64,000 bases of DNA from Sepiola atlantica (lineage: Eukaryota; Mollusca; Cephalopoda; Sepiida; Sepiolidae), in NCBI GenBank assembly GCA_963556195.1, contig OY744533.1:42465437-42529436 (forward strand). Direction: 5' to 3'. Shown here piece by piece: positions 1 to 11,530 of the stretch; position 1 is the first letter of the stretch; every line of letters starts with the position of its first letter. A program made the position numbers and the translations under genes. The notes below the pieces were generated by a model. It was not told the DNA's origin, made no database searches, and saw nothing but the letters and a program-made list of their open reading frames with translations.

Positions 1-350
1 AGGAGTTGTCGAAATTGACACGCAGCTTTCGTTCTGGTAAATGGATACGAGAGAAGGGGAGGTACGGAGGATGTCACAAACTCCCCCCTTCTATCTGCAT
101 AATAAGATGCATCCACACGTCCCCTGATTGCCGTGTGCATCTTGCAAGGCGTTGGAATGTCAGATCGAAAGTTTTCCCTGTGAACACCAGGAATCAGATG
201 TCCTCGTTTTTAGCTAACGAAAAAATCAGATTATTCACTTTGGCAAATAACAAGATTTTTTATATATAATAATCCTTGCTCAAGTACCCGTTTACATCGG
301 CTTCTCCAATTTTCTTCTTCTTTTTAACAACTTATAAAAAATATCTTTTA
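1..350. other. unassigned sequence at window start
   Basis: Nothing recognisable. The open frame at 6-269 starts at a non-ATG codon, has no domain-like pattern and is not credible as a gene. Confidence 0.4.
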
Positions 351-2386
351 TAATAATGTAATAATGTAATAATATAATAATGTAATAATGTAATAATGTA
401 ATAATGTAATAATGTAATAATGTAATAATATAATAATGTAATAATGTAATAATGTAATGATGTAATAATGTAATAATATAATAATATAATAATATAATAA
501 TGTAATAATGTAATAACGTAATAATGTAATAATGTAATAATATAATAATGTAATAATGTAATAATGTAATAATATAATAATGTAATAATGTAATAATATA
601 ATAATGTAATAATGTAATAATGTAGTAATGTAATAATGTAATAATGTAATAATATAATAATGTAATAATGTAATAATGTAATGATGTAATAATGTAATAA
701 TATAATAATATAATAATATAATAATGTAATAATGTAATAACGTAATAATGTAATAATGTAATAATATAATAATGTAATAATGTAATAATGTAATAATATA
801 ATAATGTAATAATGTAATAATATAATAATGTAATAATGTAATAATGTAGTAATGTAATAATGTAATAATGTAATAATATAATAATGTAATAATGTAATAA
901 TGTAATGATGTAATAATGCAATAATATAATAATATAATAATATAATAATGTAATAATGTAATAACGTAATAATGTAATAATGTAATAATATAATAATGTA
1001 ATAATGTAATAATGTAATAATATAATAATGTAATAATGTAATAATATAATAATGTAATAATGTAATAATGTAGTAATGTAATAATGTAATAATGTAATAA
1101 TATAATAATGTAATAATGTAATAATGTAATAATATAATAATGTATTAATGTAATAATGTAATAATGTAATAATATAATAATGTAATAATGTAATAATGTA
1201 ATAATGTAATAATATAATAATGTAATAATGTAATAATGTAATAATGTAATAATATAATAATGTAATAATGTAATAATGTAATAATATAATAATGTATTAA
1301 TGTAATAATGTAATAATGTAATAATATAATAATGTAATAATGTAATAATATAATAATGTAATAATGTAATAATGTATTAATGTAATAATGTAATAATGTA
1401 ATAATATAATAATGTAATAATGTAATAATGTAATAATGTAATAATATAATAATGTAATAATGTAATAATGTAATAATATAATAATGTAATAATGTAATAA
1501 TGTAATAATATAATAATGTATTAATGTAATAATATAATAATGTAATAATTTAATAATATAATAATGTAATAATGTAATAATGTAGTAATGTAATAATGTA
1601 ATAATGTAATAATATAATAATGTAATAATGTAATAATGTAATGATGTAATAATGTAATAATATAATAATATAATAATATAATAATGTAATAATGTAATAA
1701 CGTAATAATGTAATAATGTAATAATATAATAATGTAATAATGTAATAATGTAATAATATAATAATGTAATAATGTAATAATATAATAATGTAATAATGTA
1801 ATAATGTAGTAATGTAATAATGTAATAATGTAATAATATAATAATGTAATAATGTAATAATGTAATAGTATAATAATGTATTAATGTAATAATGTAATAA
1901 TGTAATAATATAATAATGTAATAATGTAATAATGTAATAATGTAATAATATAATAATGTAATAATGTAATAATGTAATAATGTAATAATATAATAATGTA
2001 ATAATGTAATAATGTAATAATATAATAATGTATTAATGTAATAATGTAATAATATAATAATGTAATAATGTAATAATATAATAATGTAATACTGTAATAA
2101 TGTATTAATGTAATAATGTAATAATGTAATAATATAATAATGTAATAATGTAATAATGTAATAATGTAATAATATAATAATGTAATAATGTAATAATGTA
2201 ATAATATAATAATGTAATAATGTAATAATGTAATAATATAATAATGTAATAATGTAATAATGTAATAATATAATAATGTATTAATGTAATAATGTAATAA
2301 TGTAATAATATAATAATGTAATAATGTAATAATGTAATAATGAAATAATAATGTAATAATGTAATAATGTAATAATTCAATAATGA
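351..2386. repeat. 8-bp satellite (TAATAATG)n with higher-order units
   Basis: About 2.0 kb of the octamer TAATAATG and its variants TAATAATA, TAGTAATG, TAATGATG, TAATAACG and TATTAATG. All variant spacings I measured are multiples of 8. Marker variants recur every 224 bp (28 octamers) in the first 1.1 kb, and a larger duplication is offset by 736 bp. The long tyrosine/isoleucine/leucine open frames on the minus strand are translations of the array, not genes. The edges grade into AT-rich sequence. Confidence 0.97.
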
Positions 2387-2502
2387 ATTTTGTAAACAAA
2401 AAATGAAAAAATAAAAATAGTCCGCCAGTTAGACGCAGTGCGCCCACACGCCCTCGAATTACGTTTGTGAGTATTGTTTAGAAATGCGTCCAGTTAGATA
2501 TA

Positions 2503-2520
2503 GGTTAGGGTTAGGGTTAG
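2503..2520 (+). repeat. interstitial telomere-like GGTTAG repeat
   Basis: Three perfect GGTTAG units, the metazoan telomere motif, about 120 bp beyond the octamer satellite. Too short to be a telomere; it may be a double-strand-break repair scar or chance. Confidence 0.75.
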
Positions 2521-2604
2521 AGTCAAAGTGTCTGAGATCGATAAACCCCTTGTTTCTCGCTGTACAGAATGCAGAATAAATGTCACTGTCGAACGCATCG
2601 CGGA

Positions 2605-2723
2605 AGGGTAGGCAGCTATTTGTGTGAGTTTATGTGGAGTCATGAATATAAGGGTCGATCGTTTTATGCACATACTCAATGACATGAATGGATTTCATCA
2701 TCTTGAGTAAGGAATAAAAAGTT

Positions 2724-2725
<2 letters not shown>
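2605..2725. repeat. dispersed repeat, copy 1 (second copy 43550-43675)
   Basis: Shares an ordered set of short matches with 43550-43675: TTGTGTGAGTT, ATATAAGGG, TTTTATGCA and TCTTGAGTAAG. Class unknown. A (GTT)n tract follows at about 2727-2754. Confidence 0.6.
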
Positions 2726-2754
<29 letters not shown>

Positions 2755-2755
2755 A

Positions 2756-3180
2756 CTGAACCCCACGTTTTGTAAGTTTGGGCATGGCGGGGATATTTTT
2801 AGGACGTGGGGCGCTCCTACAAAAGAATCAAATATACTTGAACTTTGAATTCTAATAAAGGCAATGTGAAATTGCATTGTGTGAACGTTTTAATAAAATA
2901 AAAACAATTATAAAACACGAAATAAATTACATTTATCAATAATTTTTTAAAAATAAAATAAAATGTAACACATATTTCATTTTACTCAAACTATGAACTG
3001 AAACGGTTGTGTATATTTCTTAAGTCTTTTTGTAATTTACTTAAATTGTTTTTACTAATTGAACCATAAATTAATCTACGAATACTATCTATTATAATCA
3101 AGATTTGGTATCTGTCTATAGTAAATCAAAACTATACTATTACTTCTATTAATTGTACTATCGTTCAATGCTCAATTCAA
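2756..3180. other. AT-rich unassigned sequence
   Basis: No reading frame, RNA gene or repeat recognised. Confidence 0.35.
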
Positions 3181-3184
3181 AGAG

Positions 3185-3320
3185 GCTAGTGTAGTATCTG
3201 TTATGTTGTCATGATACCATACTCCCAGGCATTAAGTCAACCTTTTTGGGGAGGAAGTGTACTAAATTTTCGTTCGTCATGATATCATGCTCACGCTGAT
3301 TATCTCCACTTATTTTCGCT
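3185..3320 (-). repeat. degenerate ~70-bp tandem family, minus orientation
   Basis: Reverse-complement version of the units at 25210-25930 and 30250-30535. The recognisable parts are GTAGTATCTGTT, a TCATGATAC box and CCCAGGCATTA. Confidence 0.55.
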
Positions 3321-3596
3321 GATGGGCGGTAATGATACTATTAAAAAATATATAACATATTATAAATTAAAACTTTATTCCTTGCGTAAAGTTTATGAGA
3401 TATAATTATTTTTCTAACTTTTGAAATTCAATTGATGTCTCGTTGGGTATCATTTTAGTTGTTTTTTAGCTTTTCCAGCTTTTTTTTTCTTTGTTTTTGT
3501 TATTTCATATACACATTCGTTAGGATCCAGTGATTTCGAATACGAATCGAGTTTCGGCCTACTTCGAATGGAGAAAGCGTAAAAAGGATGAACAAT

Positions 3597-3600
<4 letters not shown>

Positions 3601-3654
<54 letters not shown>
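3601..3654. repeat. (TA)n microsatellite
   Basis: Uninterrupted TA dinucleotides. Further tracts lie at 3982-4027 and 4481-4525. Confidence 0.95.
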
Positions 3655-3656
<2 letters not shown>

Positions 3657-3977
3657 TGTTTAGTCTAGCTAGTTAACCAATCAGATTATTTGTTATTCTC
3701 GTTGGGCTTCTCACAAACAAAGGCTAGGTAGATTTTACTTCCTATTCTATTGTTCGGTTTTCTATACGGTGGCGCATCCCTGTTTCTTTGTTGTGTCGAA
3801 ATAATGGGTGACCTTATTTTAACACGTGTTTGCTTGGATTTTCATTTTAGGTTTTAAATATATTTTCATAACTTACTACCTAGCTCTACTCACGTATTGA
3901 GCACTGTTGAAGTAAATACTGAAAATTCATACATGGAAGATGATATCCCCTTTATAACATTTTATGTGGACACATGA

Positions 3978-4035
<58 letters not shown>

Positions 4036-4059
4036 ACTAGTAAAATATCCATCCCAGGA

Positions 4060-4400
4060 CGGGTAAAATTAATTCCTAGAACACAACATTTTTTTACTAC
4101 CTTTCTGCCTTCTTGCGGATATTAAAATCAAAATATACTGATATAAAACCTTATGTCAAGCATCCTTATTCTAATTTTGATCAAAATCCATTGAAAGATT
4201 TTGATTCTAGAAAATGTCTGAAATTTAAGGCTTACGGTTAAAAGGTATTGATAAGAAATTGAAAATCAGCGAATCTGGCTAAATTGGTGTCTAATGAATA
4301 TGAATCAAATTTAATGCAAATCTGAAATATTTGAATTTTCAAATGTGTCCATATTATGCCACTTCAAAGCCTGTTAAAATACTCCGAAGAAACGATAATT
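4060..4400 (+). repeat. dispersed AT-rich repeat, copy A
   Basis: Its reverse complement matches the two units at 15940-16270 and 16385-16665. Shared landmarks are a GATTTTGAT...AAATCCATT segment, the AATGCAAATCTGAAATAT box and a CCTTATGT box. Bounded on both sides by (TA)n. Non-coding and unclassified. Confidence 0.65.
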
Positions 4401-4477
4401 TGGGGAATATTGAAATATTGTTTCGAATATATATTCCAAAATTCATAATGATCCGTTCATTAGATTAAGAGATAAGC

Positions 4478-4525
<48 letters not shown>

Positions 4526-4529
<4 letters not shown>

Positions 4530-4580
4530 TTTAAAATCCCGAAACAGTTTTCATGGTAAACAACTGACGATCCCTTATAT
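4526..4580 (+). repeat. fragment of the 6.2 kb / 61.7 kb repeat family
   Basis: Carries the CATGGTAAACAACTGA core found at 61642-61785 (same strand) and 6205-6366 (opposite strand), directly after a (TA)n tract. Confidence 0.7.
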
Positions 4581-4745
4581 AAAAAACATATATAAAAATA
4601 TATTTATATTAGAGTAAATTCTTGGAAGTTAACTAATATAGTGATTGCAGTAGATTGATTGACTTACTAGACCAGAATCTTTCAACGAGAAATTTCTTTT
4701 TTTTTTTCTTTTTTTTACTCCAGTTTTGAAGGTTAAAAATCTTCC

Positions 4746-4750
<5 letters not shown>

Positions 4751-4811
<61 letters not shown>
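4751..4811. repeat. (TA)n-(TG)n compound microsatellite
   Basis: TA run followed by TG run. The short frames crossing it are artefacts. A C homopolymer lies near 4915-4930. Confidence 0.95.
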
Positions 4812-4934
4812 ATAAACTTAGGTGTATATATATACACACACAATTTACAATTTCTTTACTTATTAGTATATATTTACCCTGTTTTCCTTTTTCTTTTGTA
4901 TCCTGTTTTGTCCGCCCCCCCCCCCCCCCCATAC

Positions 4935-5430
4935 TTGACTCTGTTTTGACAGCCGTCTTCTCGTCGTGCTCACAGAACCGAAGAAACCTCAGTTACCAGC
5001 ACAATTCTACGGGGCTTTTTCGCTCCAACATCCGTTCCGTTTGCATGGCATGTTGTAGCCGCCGCGAACGCTTTTCTCAACATCACTTCATTTTCGTTTC
5101 GTTTTTGTTTCGTTTTTGTTTTGTTTTCCGTAGAAAGTTGTGACACACGTGGACTACACCTTGCCAGTAACTCTATCCAGTTGTTATAGATAACCAGTCG
5201 CTAGTGGAACAATTTTTTGAAGGAAAACAAATCCTTTTTTCTCTGTTTTATCCGCCTCGAATTGCTTAATTCTAGCATAACAAACCACATGGCCCGACTA
5301 TTTTTTGTTGCAGTTTATTTTTCGTGGATAGAAACAATAAATATATACAAACATATAAGCGCTGTTTAGTTTTTCAGTTCGGAAGTATTTTAGTATTATT
5401 TCTCGAAGTGATCTGATTTTTTAATCTGTA
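4935..5430. other. unassigned sequence
   Basis: No gene recognised. A frame at 4790-5143 mixes microsatellite codons with a low-complexity tail and has no domain. Confidence 0.35.
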
Positions 5431-5431
5431 A

Positions 5432-5532
5432 CAAGAAGAAGAAGAAGAAGAAGAAGAAGAAGAAGAAGAAGAAGAAGAAGAAGAAGAAGAAGAAGAAGAA
5501 GAAGAAGAAGAAGAAGAAGAAAAAGAAGAAGC
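5432..5532 (+). repeat. (AAG)n microsatellite
   Basis: About 33 AAG triplets with one A-rich interruption near the end. A shorter relative is at 60980-61036. Confidence 0.97.
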
Positions 5533-5539
5533 GCTTACA

Positions 5540-6190
5540 AAATATATTTACAGTTCTCACAACAGCCGTTTATTATTACATTCTCTCTGGTAACGCGCAT
5601 TGGTTTTCTCTGGAATTTGAATAGCAAAAAGCTTCCTCGGGATTCCAGTACTCTTCGAGTCCGTGTAGTAGTGACCTCGATATGACTTTTTCTTTCTCTC
5701 TCCTCACTTATCTTATCTTCCCAACCCTTTCACGGCCATTGAATTAGTTGTAAATATAAAACAAATAACTGGTATGTAAAAAAATCTACAAGCATTTGTT
5801 TATTAAAATCAGACTTTATAAATGAGTCAAATCTATCTCTATATAAATGTTTATTTGTTTGTCTGTTTGTTTGTAGAAATCGATACGTAACAGTTGGAAT
5901 ATTCAAATAAAAACAACGTTTTACATCAGCAGTTGTCTGGGCTGGATTAAGTAATTTTTTGAATAACTTGTAGAGAAATATGTTATTATATTGTTAATAA
6001 CATGGTGCAACTATAACAAATGAAAATTGGCTTGTCAGAAGCAACATTTGATTTGATTTGCCAGCTTAAAGGGTATCTGGGGCTGACTTTGAAAATCCAA
6101 CAAGGTACCTTCGTATATATATAGTCTCCGAAGTATCTTAACCATTAAAACTATATAAGGAAAAAAAACCTTAAGTCCGAAGTCGTTCAG
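5540..6190. other. unassigned sequence
   Basis: No coding or RNA signal. It contains a short run of GTTT-type repeats near 5850-5875. Confidence 0.35.
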
Positions 6191-6204
6191 TGGAAAATCA
6201 CTCA

Positions 6205-6366
6205 TGTAAGTCAATTTAATTTTTACAGTTATTATATTAGTTTGCGTCTAACATTATTTAAGGGATCATCAGTTGTTTACCATGAAAAACTGTTTCGGGA
6301 ATTTAAAAACAAGACAGTATTTAATTTCATGGCTTCCCAGCAGAGTTAATCAGACCCCACTTCCCT
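6205..6366 (-). repeat. dispersed repeat, opposite orientation to 61642-61785
   Basis: About 160 bp. Shared landmarks include CCATGAAATTAAATACTGTC and GATCATCAGTTGTTTACCATG-type segments. Both full copies end at (TA)n, here at 6372-6437. Class unknown. Confidence 0.75.
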
Positions 6367-6372
6367 TAAAAA

Positions 6373-6439
<67 letters not shown>

Positions 6440-6441
<2 letters not shown>

Positions 6442-7096
6442 CTCAGTAGAGTACAAAATTTATGACATAATCAATATTTTGTAATCATAAAACCGGCGTG
6501 AATTGTGGGTTACCTTGTTTCTGGTGTGTTCTGGTTCTTATATCCCTTTCCGTAATACGATTGGAACGGTATTATTACATCTCTGCTACCATCAGCTATC
6601 CACAAACTCTCAAGTATTAGTAATGAAAACACTGAAATAACACCTGCGACTTATTTACACCTTTATATTGCATAACTTGCATGATGGAAAGAGTGGGTCG
6701 TGTTTTACATAATGCATGATTCACTATAAAAAAAATGATAAGTGCGTTCACTAAAAATCAGCCGTTCTTGAATCCCTATCCGAGAACGAGTTCATTATAA
6801 TGAGAGATATCTTTGCAACCTTCTATAAGTACAACTGATCCGATCCGAAAATGCGTATAAGCAACTCAATACATATCGCCATGCTAACAAAAGTATTAGA
6901 GTAGAGATTAAGCGACTGAAGGGCGAGACAAGTTTCAATTACATGGGATTAAACATTAATTACGTAATGAGAGAGATTTTCTCCAAGCTATGAAATCTAT
7001 ATAGTGCTGTGTAGTTTACTTATAGTTACACTCTCAGTAAAATTAGAGATTAAACAATCGAGTGAATGTTATAATGTGTTCAAGATCCATTCACTG
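6440..7096. other. unassigned sequence
   Basis: No gene or repeat recognised. Confidence 0.35.
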
Positions 7097-7215
7097 ACCC
7101 TATTAAAATGAGTGATGTCTCCTTACCGATTTTATTAAAATGAGCGATATTCTCTCCACTGATACTTTTAAAATGAGTGATGTTCGCTCCACCGACTTCA
7201 TTGAAATGTGCAATA
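7097..7215. repeat. short tandem repeat, ~45-bp unit
   Basis: Roughly three to four degenerate copies of a unit containing TTAAAATGAG, a GATRTT box and CTCCACCGA. Confidence 0.6.
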
Positions 7216-7727
7216 TTCAAAAAGGAACATTTTTAAAAACGTTTCAAAAAGAAGACTAAAAATATTCGAAATTAAAAAGTATTTCTTTAAAAACGTTTTC
7301 TCAGAGAAAAGTTATTTGAAGAAGATCATATTCTCAAAAGAAAATTGTGGGAAAGAAATGTACTAAAATGAAAAAGGTTTTTTTAAAAACGTTTTTAAGA
7401 AAGTAAACTAAGAAAATCCTGACAGGAAAAATATTAAAATACAATTATTCTAGAATGAAAAGTATTTTAAAAAATATTCGATATGAGAGAGTATTTTTAG
7501 AAACTATATTCTAAAAGGATTATTTAGTTTATTTAAAAACGATATTCTTAACATCAAATCTTTTAAAAACAATGTTTAAAAATGAATAGTATTAAAAACA
7601 AATTCTAAAAGAAAGGCAAGTTTTAAATTCGTGTATTTGAAGCATATTCAAAACAAATTGTTTCTTAAAAACATATCCAAAAAGGAAATGCCATTTTCAA
7701 ATTATATTCTTAAACGAGGAACAGTTT
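7216..7727. repeat. degenerate ~35-bp tandem array, left part
   Basis: Loose repetition of TTTAAAAACG, ATATTCT, AAAAGGAA and AGTATTTTT. The same motifs resume at 8548-8690, so an insertion probably split the array. Confidence 0.6.
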
Positions 7728-7894
7728 TTTAAAAAAAATGTTTTAAAGTAATGAAATCTTTGAAAAACTTGTTAAAACAAGAACATAAGTAAGTCGTGAG
7801 ATTGCATAGCTCAACCTGACAATGTAAGGATAGGCCAAAGTCTTGTTTGAGTTTTACTCTTCTTCCATTCTTGAAGTTATCTGATGGAAACGTT

Positions 7895-8235
7895 GATAAC
7901 TCAACAACTATGTACTGCCCTCTCGACGCAAATACACTAGAACAATCCGACAATCAGCTATGACCCATACATTCACTGTGGAGGTCCCCAGATGCCGGAG
8001 AGCCTTCTACTCCAGTAGCTTCTTTCCTCGTGCTGCCGGACTCTGGAACTCCCTCCTTGCTCCCTGTTTTCCCGACTGTACCGATATGCAGAGATTAAAA
8101 CTAATGTAAATAGACATCTCGCTGCACAGCTCCCAACTTAGGATGACACCCAAAACCTACACCCTAATTCTACGTCTACAGCGGCGACCTGTTTTATTTG
8201 GGGTGAAATATAATTTTAAATTTTTTTTAAATAAT
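7895..8235 (+). pseudogene. LINE 3' end (reverse transcriptase C-terminus plus 3' UTR)
   Basis: The sequence aligns by eye with the 3' end of the LINE relic at 51550-53335. Both show the degenerate series 'DAN-L-Q-DN', a segment reading SFFPRAAGLWNSLLAP and a 3' tail with CTACGTCTACAG then TTTGGGGTGAA. Only the last part of the element is present, as expected for target-primed reverse transcription that aborted early. The frames are broken and there is no product. It sits inside an interrupted tandem array (7216-7727 and 8548-8690), which helps define the insertion. Confidence 0.8.
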
Positions 8236-8547
8236 CAGTCTGAAAGTTTGCATGGTGGTTCCTGTGATCAAAGAGAACCAGATGTGTGCATCAAATTTAA
8301 AAAATCGGAAGCTGAAATTCCCTTAGAATTTCGATCATTACCAAATTTAACAAGGCAAAGATGAATGGTTTAATAAGATGCGGGACTTCACTGGCTACAC
8401 TCTGGGCCAAGTAGCGAGTGTCTTCGATAAACAAAAAAGAAGTTATCGTGACCTTTGACCTATATATCTCAACATGATATCAGTCTGTTAGCTTGGTGAC
8501 GGTTGGTCAAGCGATGTGGGCGTTAACCTTTTTGTGTGACAAACTCG

Positions 8548-8690
8548 ACCGAAAATAAAAGTATTTTTAGAAACCATCTTCTAAAAGTAAATGTATTTTT
8601 AACGTATTTATTCTAAAAAGAAACGTGTGTTTTATGACTACTTCAACATAAACGTGTGTTTTATGACTATTTAAGGAAGAGAAAACGAGA
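8548..8690. repeat. degenerate ~35-bp tandem array, right part
   Basis: Resumes the AAGTATTTTTAGAAAC / TTCTAAAAG motifs of 7216-7727. Includes a direct repeat of ACGTGTGTTTTATGACTA. Confidence 0.55.
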
Positions 8691-8699
8691 AAGATGAAT

Positions 8700-9740
8700 T
8701 CATTTACATTTAAGCGGAGTCGCTCTAAAAGAAAAAGTTATCAAAATGAATGAATGGCGATGAAAACAGCGAAGATAGCGGAAACCTTTCTTATACTGTT
8801 GTTGTTGTTGATTTTTTGGACAGAAAACCAGTTAAGTGTTCAAGGCAATTTGTAGATTGCGATAAAGTTAGTGGAAGCAATAAGTGTCTTGGAGAAGTTG
8901 AAGTGATAGTAAAAAAAAAAACAAGAAGAAAAACAGAAGAAAAAAATAATAAGATGAGAATTTAAAAAGATGTGTGGGTTGATTATGAATCTGCTAAGTG
9001 GAAACGAATATCCAGGCTTTGGAACATTGATGTAGGTTGGCGGGAGAGTTGTCGTCGTCGTCGTCGTCCAAAATGACGGAGATATCAGTTAAACGTTGGT
9101 AATTAGTCACACGCCTATTCGAGATAAGATAACGGTCTCGAAGCAAAGATGGCGAATGTTATTCGCTAAAAACACACACAGCACACGGCTATACACAAAC
9201 ATGCACCTTCATAGACACATTAATTTACACACTCATGTAGACACACGCAATGATAGACATGAAATGATATAAAAACAACAGTGGAGATGATAGAATATTA
9301 TGTCTTATCTTATTATGTTTTGATTTAATGAGGGTTGAATAGTCGGAGGCTCATGTCAGAGCTGTTCGCTGTTAAAAATAAAAACACCAAAACAATTTAT
9401 TTCTGTCCGCCTATTTCAGATAAGAGTTATAATCGTTTACATTATTAGTCTTCGGACTGCTATCCTTGGTCAACGTTCGTATTCATGTTAGAGAATACCC
9501 CTCGCCCACCCTAAAAAGGCCACCCATGGAATCGTTAATAAAATCCACACTCCTTTCTGCAATACAACTATATTTGATGAAAATAAACTTTTTTGTCCGC
9601 CATTTTCAGTCAGTAAAATCCAAGTAGCTTTGTTTCATCGTCGTTCAATGATATGCAAGTAGTAGGTGTGAACATGAATGGCTTCAACTCTCCCAAGAAA
9701 ACTTTCTATTTGTTTATCTGTTGGGTTAACTCAAAGATAA
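8700..9740. other. unassigned sequence with a (GTC)n tract
   Basis: A short (GTC)n run is at 9046-9069. The lysine-rich frame at 8750-8965 has no recognisable domain and is not supported as a gene. Confidence 0.4.
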
Positions 9741-9741
9741 T

Positions 9742-9864
9742 GCCTATATACGGCATAATCACGTTGACACACCGGTTCCCGTTAGATCATCGAAGTTAAG
9801 CGATGTTTAGCCTGGTCATTACTAAATGGGTGACCATTTAGTAATACCAGGTGATGGATGTAGG
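9742..9864 (+). pseudogene. 5S rRNA-derived sequence (pseudogene or 5S SINE head)
   Basis: Length and order match 5S rRNA. A GCCTA-type start is followed by CACGTTGACACACCGGTTCC, then GATCATCGAAGTTAAGCGATG (internal control region A box), a CCTGGT segment, ATGGGTGACC (C-box region) and AATACCAGGTG before the terminal GTAGG. Several conserved positions differ, including the usual TTGGATGGGTGACCGCCTGGG segment, which here forms a perfect 12-bp hairpin at 9818-9845. It is therefore a diverged copy, not a working gene. Two more 5S-like fragments at 14155 and 43372 suggest a 5S-headed retroposon. Confidence 0.85.
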
Positions 9865-10240
9865 AGGGAGTTTTGCTTATCCCGGCATTGTTTCTTGCCG
9901 TCTTCGATTTACCCATACCACTATGCCGGTTCGAGAGAGGTGGTTAGGATTTTGCAATACTTGCTTCACAATAGACTCCCCGCGCTGGTACCCTTGCAGG
10001 AGTTATCCATTGTCTCTCGAGACAGAATAGAGGCCTAATGTCTATAAAGACAGTTTCCAGACTATTCCTGAACTGAGGAAGGTCACCAGGGCAGTGCCAA
10101 AACTGTCAGAGTTATTGACAATTTTGCACTTCGTATCCAAGTGTGTTTCTTATTGAACGGTGATGAAAGAAAGCCTGCTCATGACTAGACTTGGTGGACA
10201 AGTCAGGCATTGATTTAAGTTTATTTGTACCTAATATGGT
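9865..10240 (+). other. sequence downstream of the 5S-like copy
   Basis: May be the body of a 5S-derived retroposon, but no second full copy is in the window to prove it. No reading frame is credible. Confidence 0.3.
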
Positions 10241-11039
10241 TAGATTGCAGAAAGTCATATCTTTGTACATGTTACGCTACACTTAATTGCTCGTGTCTCG
10301 CTATTAATGAGTGTTCATTAATTCACAAATAATCGTCCAACTAATCGGTTTATTGGACTGATGTGCGGAAGACACATGGGCGTACACACAACCAACAACA
10401 ATAGTTACATCATCATAAATACTCGAAGAAAACCGGAGAGCATATCAGCCGAAACAGACTGAATAAAAAATGTAAGCTAATACATATTGATAACAGAAAG
10501 ATTTACTAAACAATGTTGTTGTTACATCGCTGAAGTACGTGTCATCGGTGATTATAATCTTAGGGAAACCGCACTCTTGTAGTGACGTACAGAGAACCGG
10601 GTGGACAAATAAAAGTCCAAAGTGTTTTAACATGGTTCGTACGCAGGTGAATGTACGCAGTATATCCAGTAAAAATAAGTAATAACAAATTGTTGATATT
10701 TTAAATTAATTAAAAGTGTAATACCCTCTTTTGACATAGATAGATGGGTTTCTACATATTAATGTCAAAAGGCATTCGTGGATAATGTTTAATTATATGG
10801 GATGATTGTCAATTAAAGAGTGAAACATATTATGGAAGTATTAAAAATGATTTAAAAAGTATTTGTTGAAATTGAATTTGAATACAACCATATTGTAATT
10901 TCCAGGGAAGCCGTCCCGGGTAACGTGTTCCATAAACATGAAGATATTGCACGCAAATTCCGGTAAGATATGTCCATGCATATTTCGCCTGACGTTAGTG
11001 AGGAAGTGAGGAAATTTTTTCTATTGTGGTAGAAAGACG
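10241..11039. other. unassigned sequence
   Basis: No gene, RNA or repeat recognised. Confidence 0.35.
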
Positions 11040-11059
11040 GGTCTTACAAAGAGGAAGCA

Positions 11060-11271
11060 AAGATTAGAGCTCAGTTGAGGACCTTCCATGGAAATAACGA
11101 TAGAAATAGAGAGAGAGGGGGGAGACTACAAACGTCTTTTCTGTAAGAGAGGGGATGTGAGGAGCGGAAGAGATTATCCCCCACTAAATTTCGAAGTCGA
11201 TGTTGTACTCTGACAAGGCAGGGAATAGTGCTGTAAGAGGCAGTTCTCCATATGTGACAGCAGTACTCCAT
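11060..11271 (-). pseudogene. LINE reverse transcriptase C-terminal fragment
   Basis: The minus-strand frame begins MEYCCHIW and continues with a V-x-x-R-x-x-N-L-x-G pattern. It parallels the segment at about 52828-52980 of the larger LINE relic, which reads MEYCCHIWAG then KVQKRVANLIG. This is the post-palm thumb/C-terminal region of Jockey/CR1-type reverse transcriptases. The palm motifs are absent, so the fragment is non-functional. Orientation is opposite to the other LINE pieces. Confidence 0.75.
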
Positions 11272-11530
11272 CCTAGGGCGTATCTGACATATAGGTAGAT
11301 GATTGCATCACAAGTCAGGTACTTTCTGGAGTAGTAGAATGATCCAACAATTCTTTTTCAGCAACCTTTGCAGATTGGATATACGCCATAAATACAAAAA
11401 TATTTGTTTCGGGGGCCGATGTGAATTCACAGAGACTATAAAAAAGCTACTAAATTCCAGAAAATGAATTTGATATCCTTCGCTTGGCGCACCCAGTTTC
11501 ACCTACTCACCCCAAGCGTCACCTTTCAGG

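Noticed and set aside
292..2447. Long minus-strand frames rich in Tyr, Ile and Leu
   Set aside because: They are translations of the 8-bp satellite; 8 codons per 24 bp give open frames without selection.
9742..9864. Functional 5S rRNA gene
   Set aside because: Conserved C-box flank and loop positions are changed and the arm is replaced by a hairpin.
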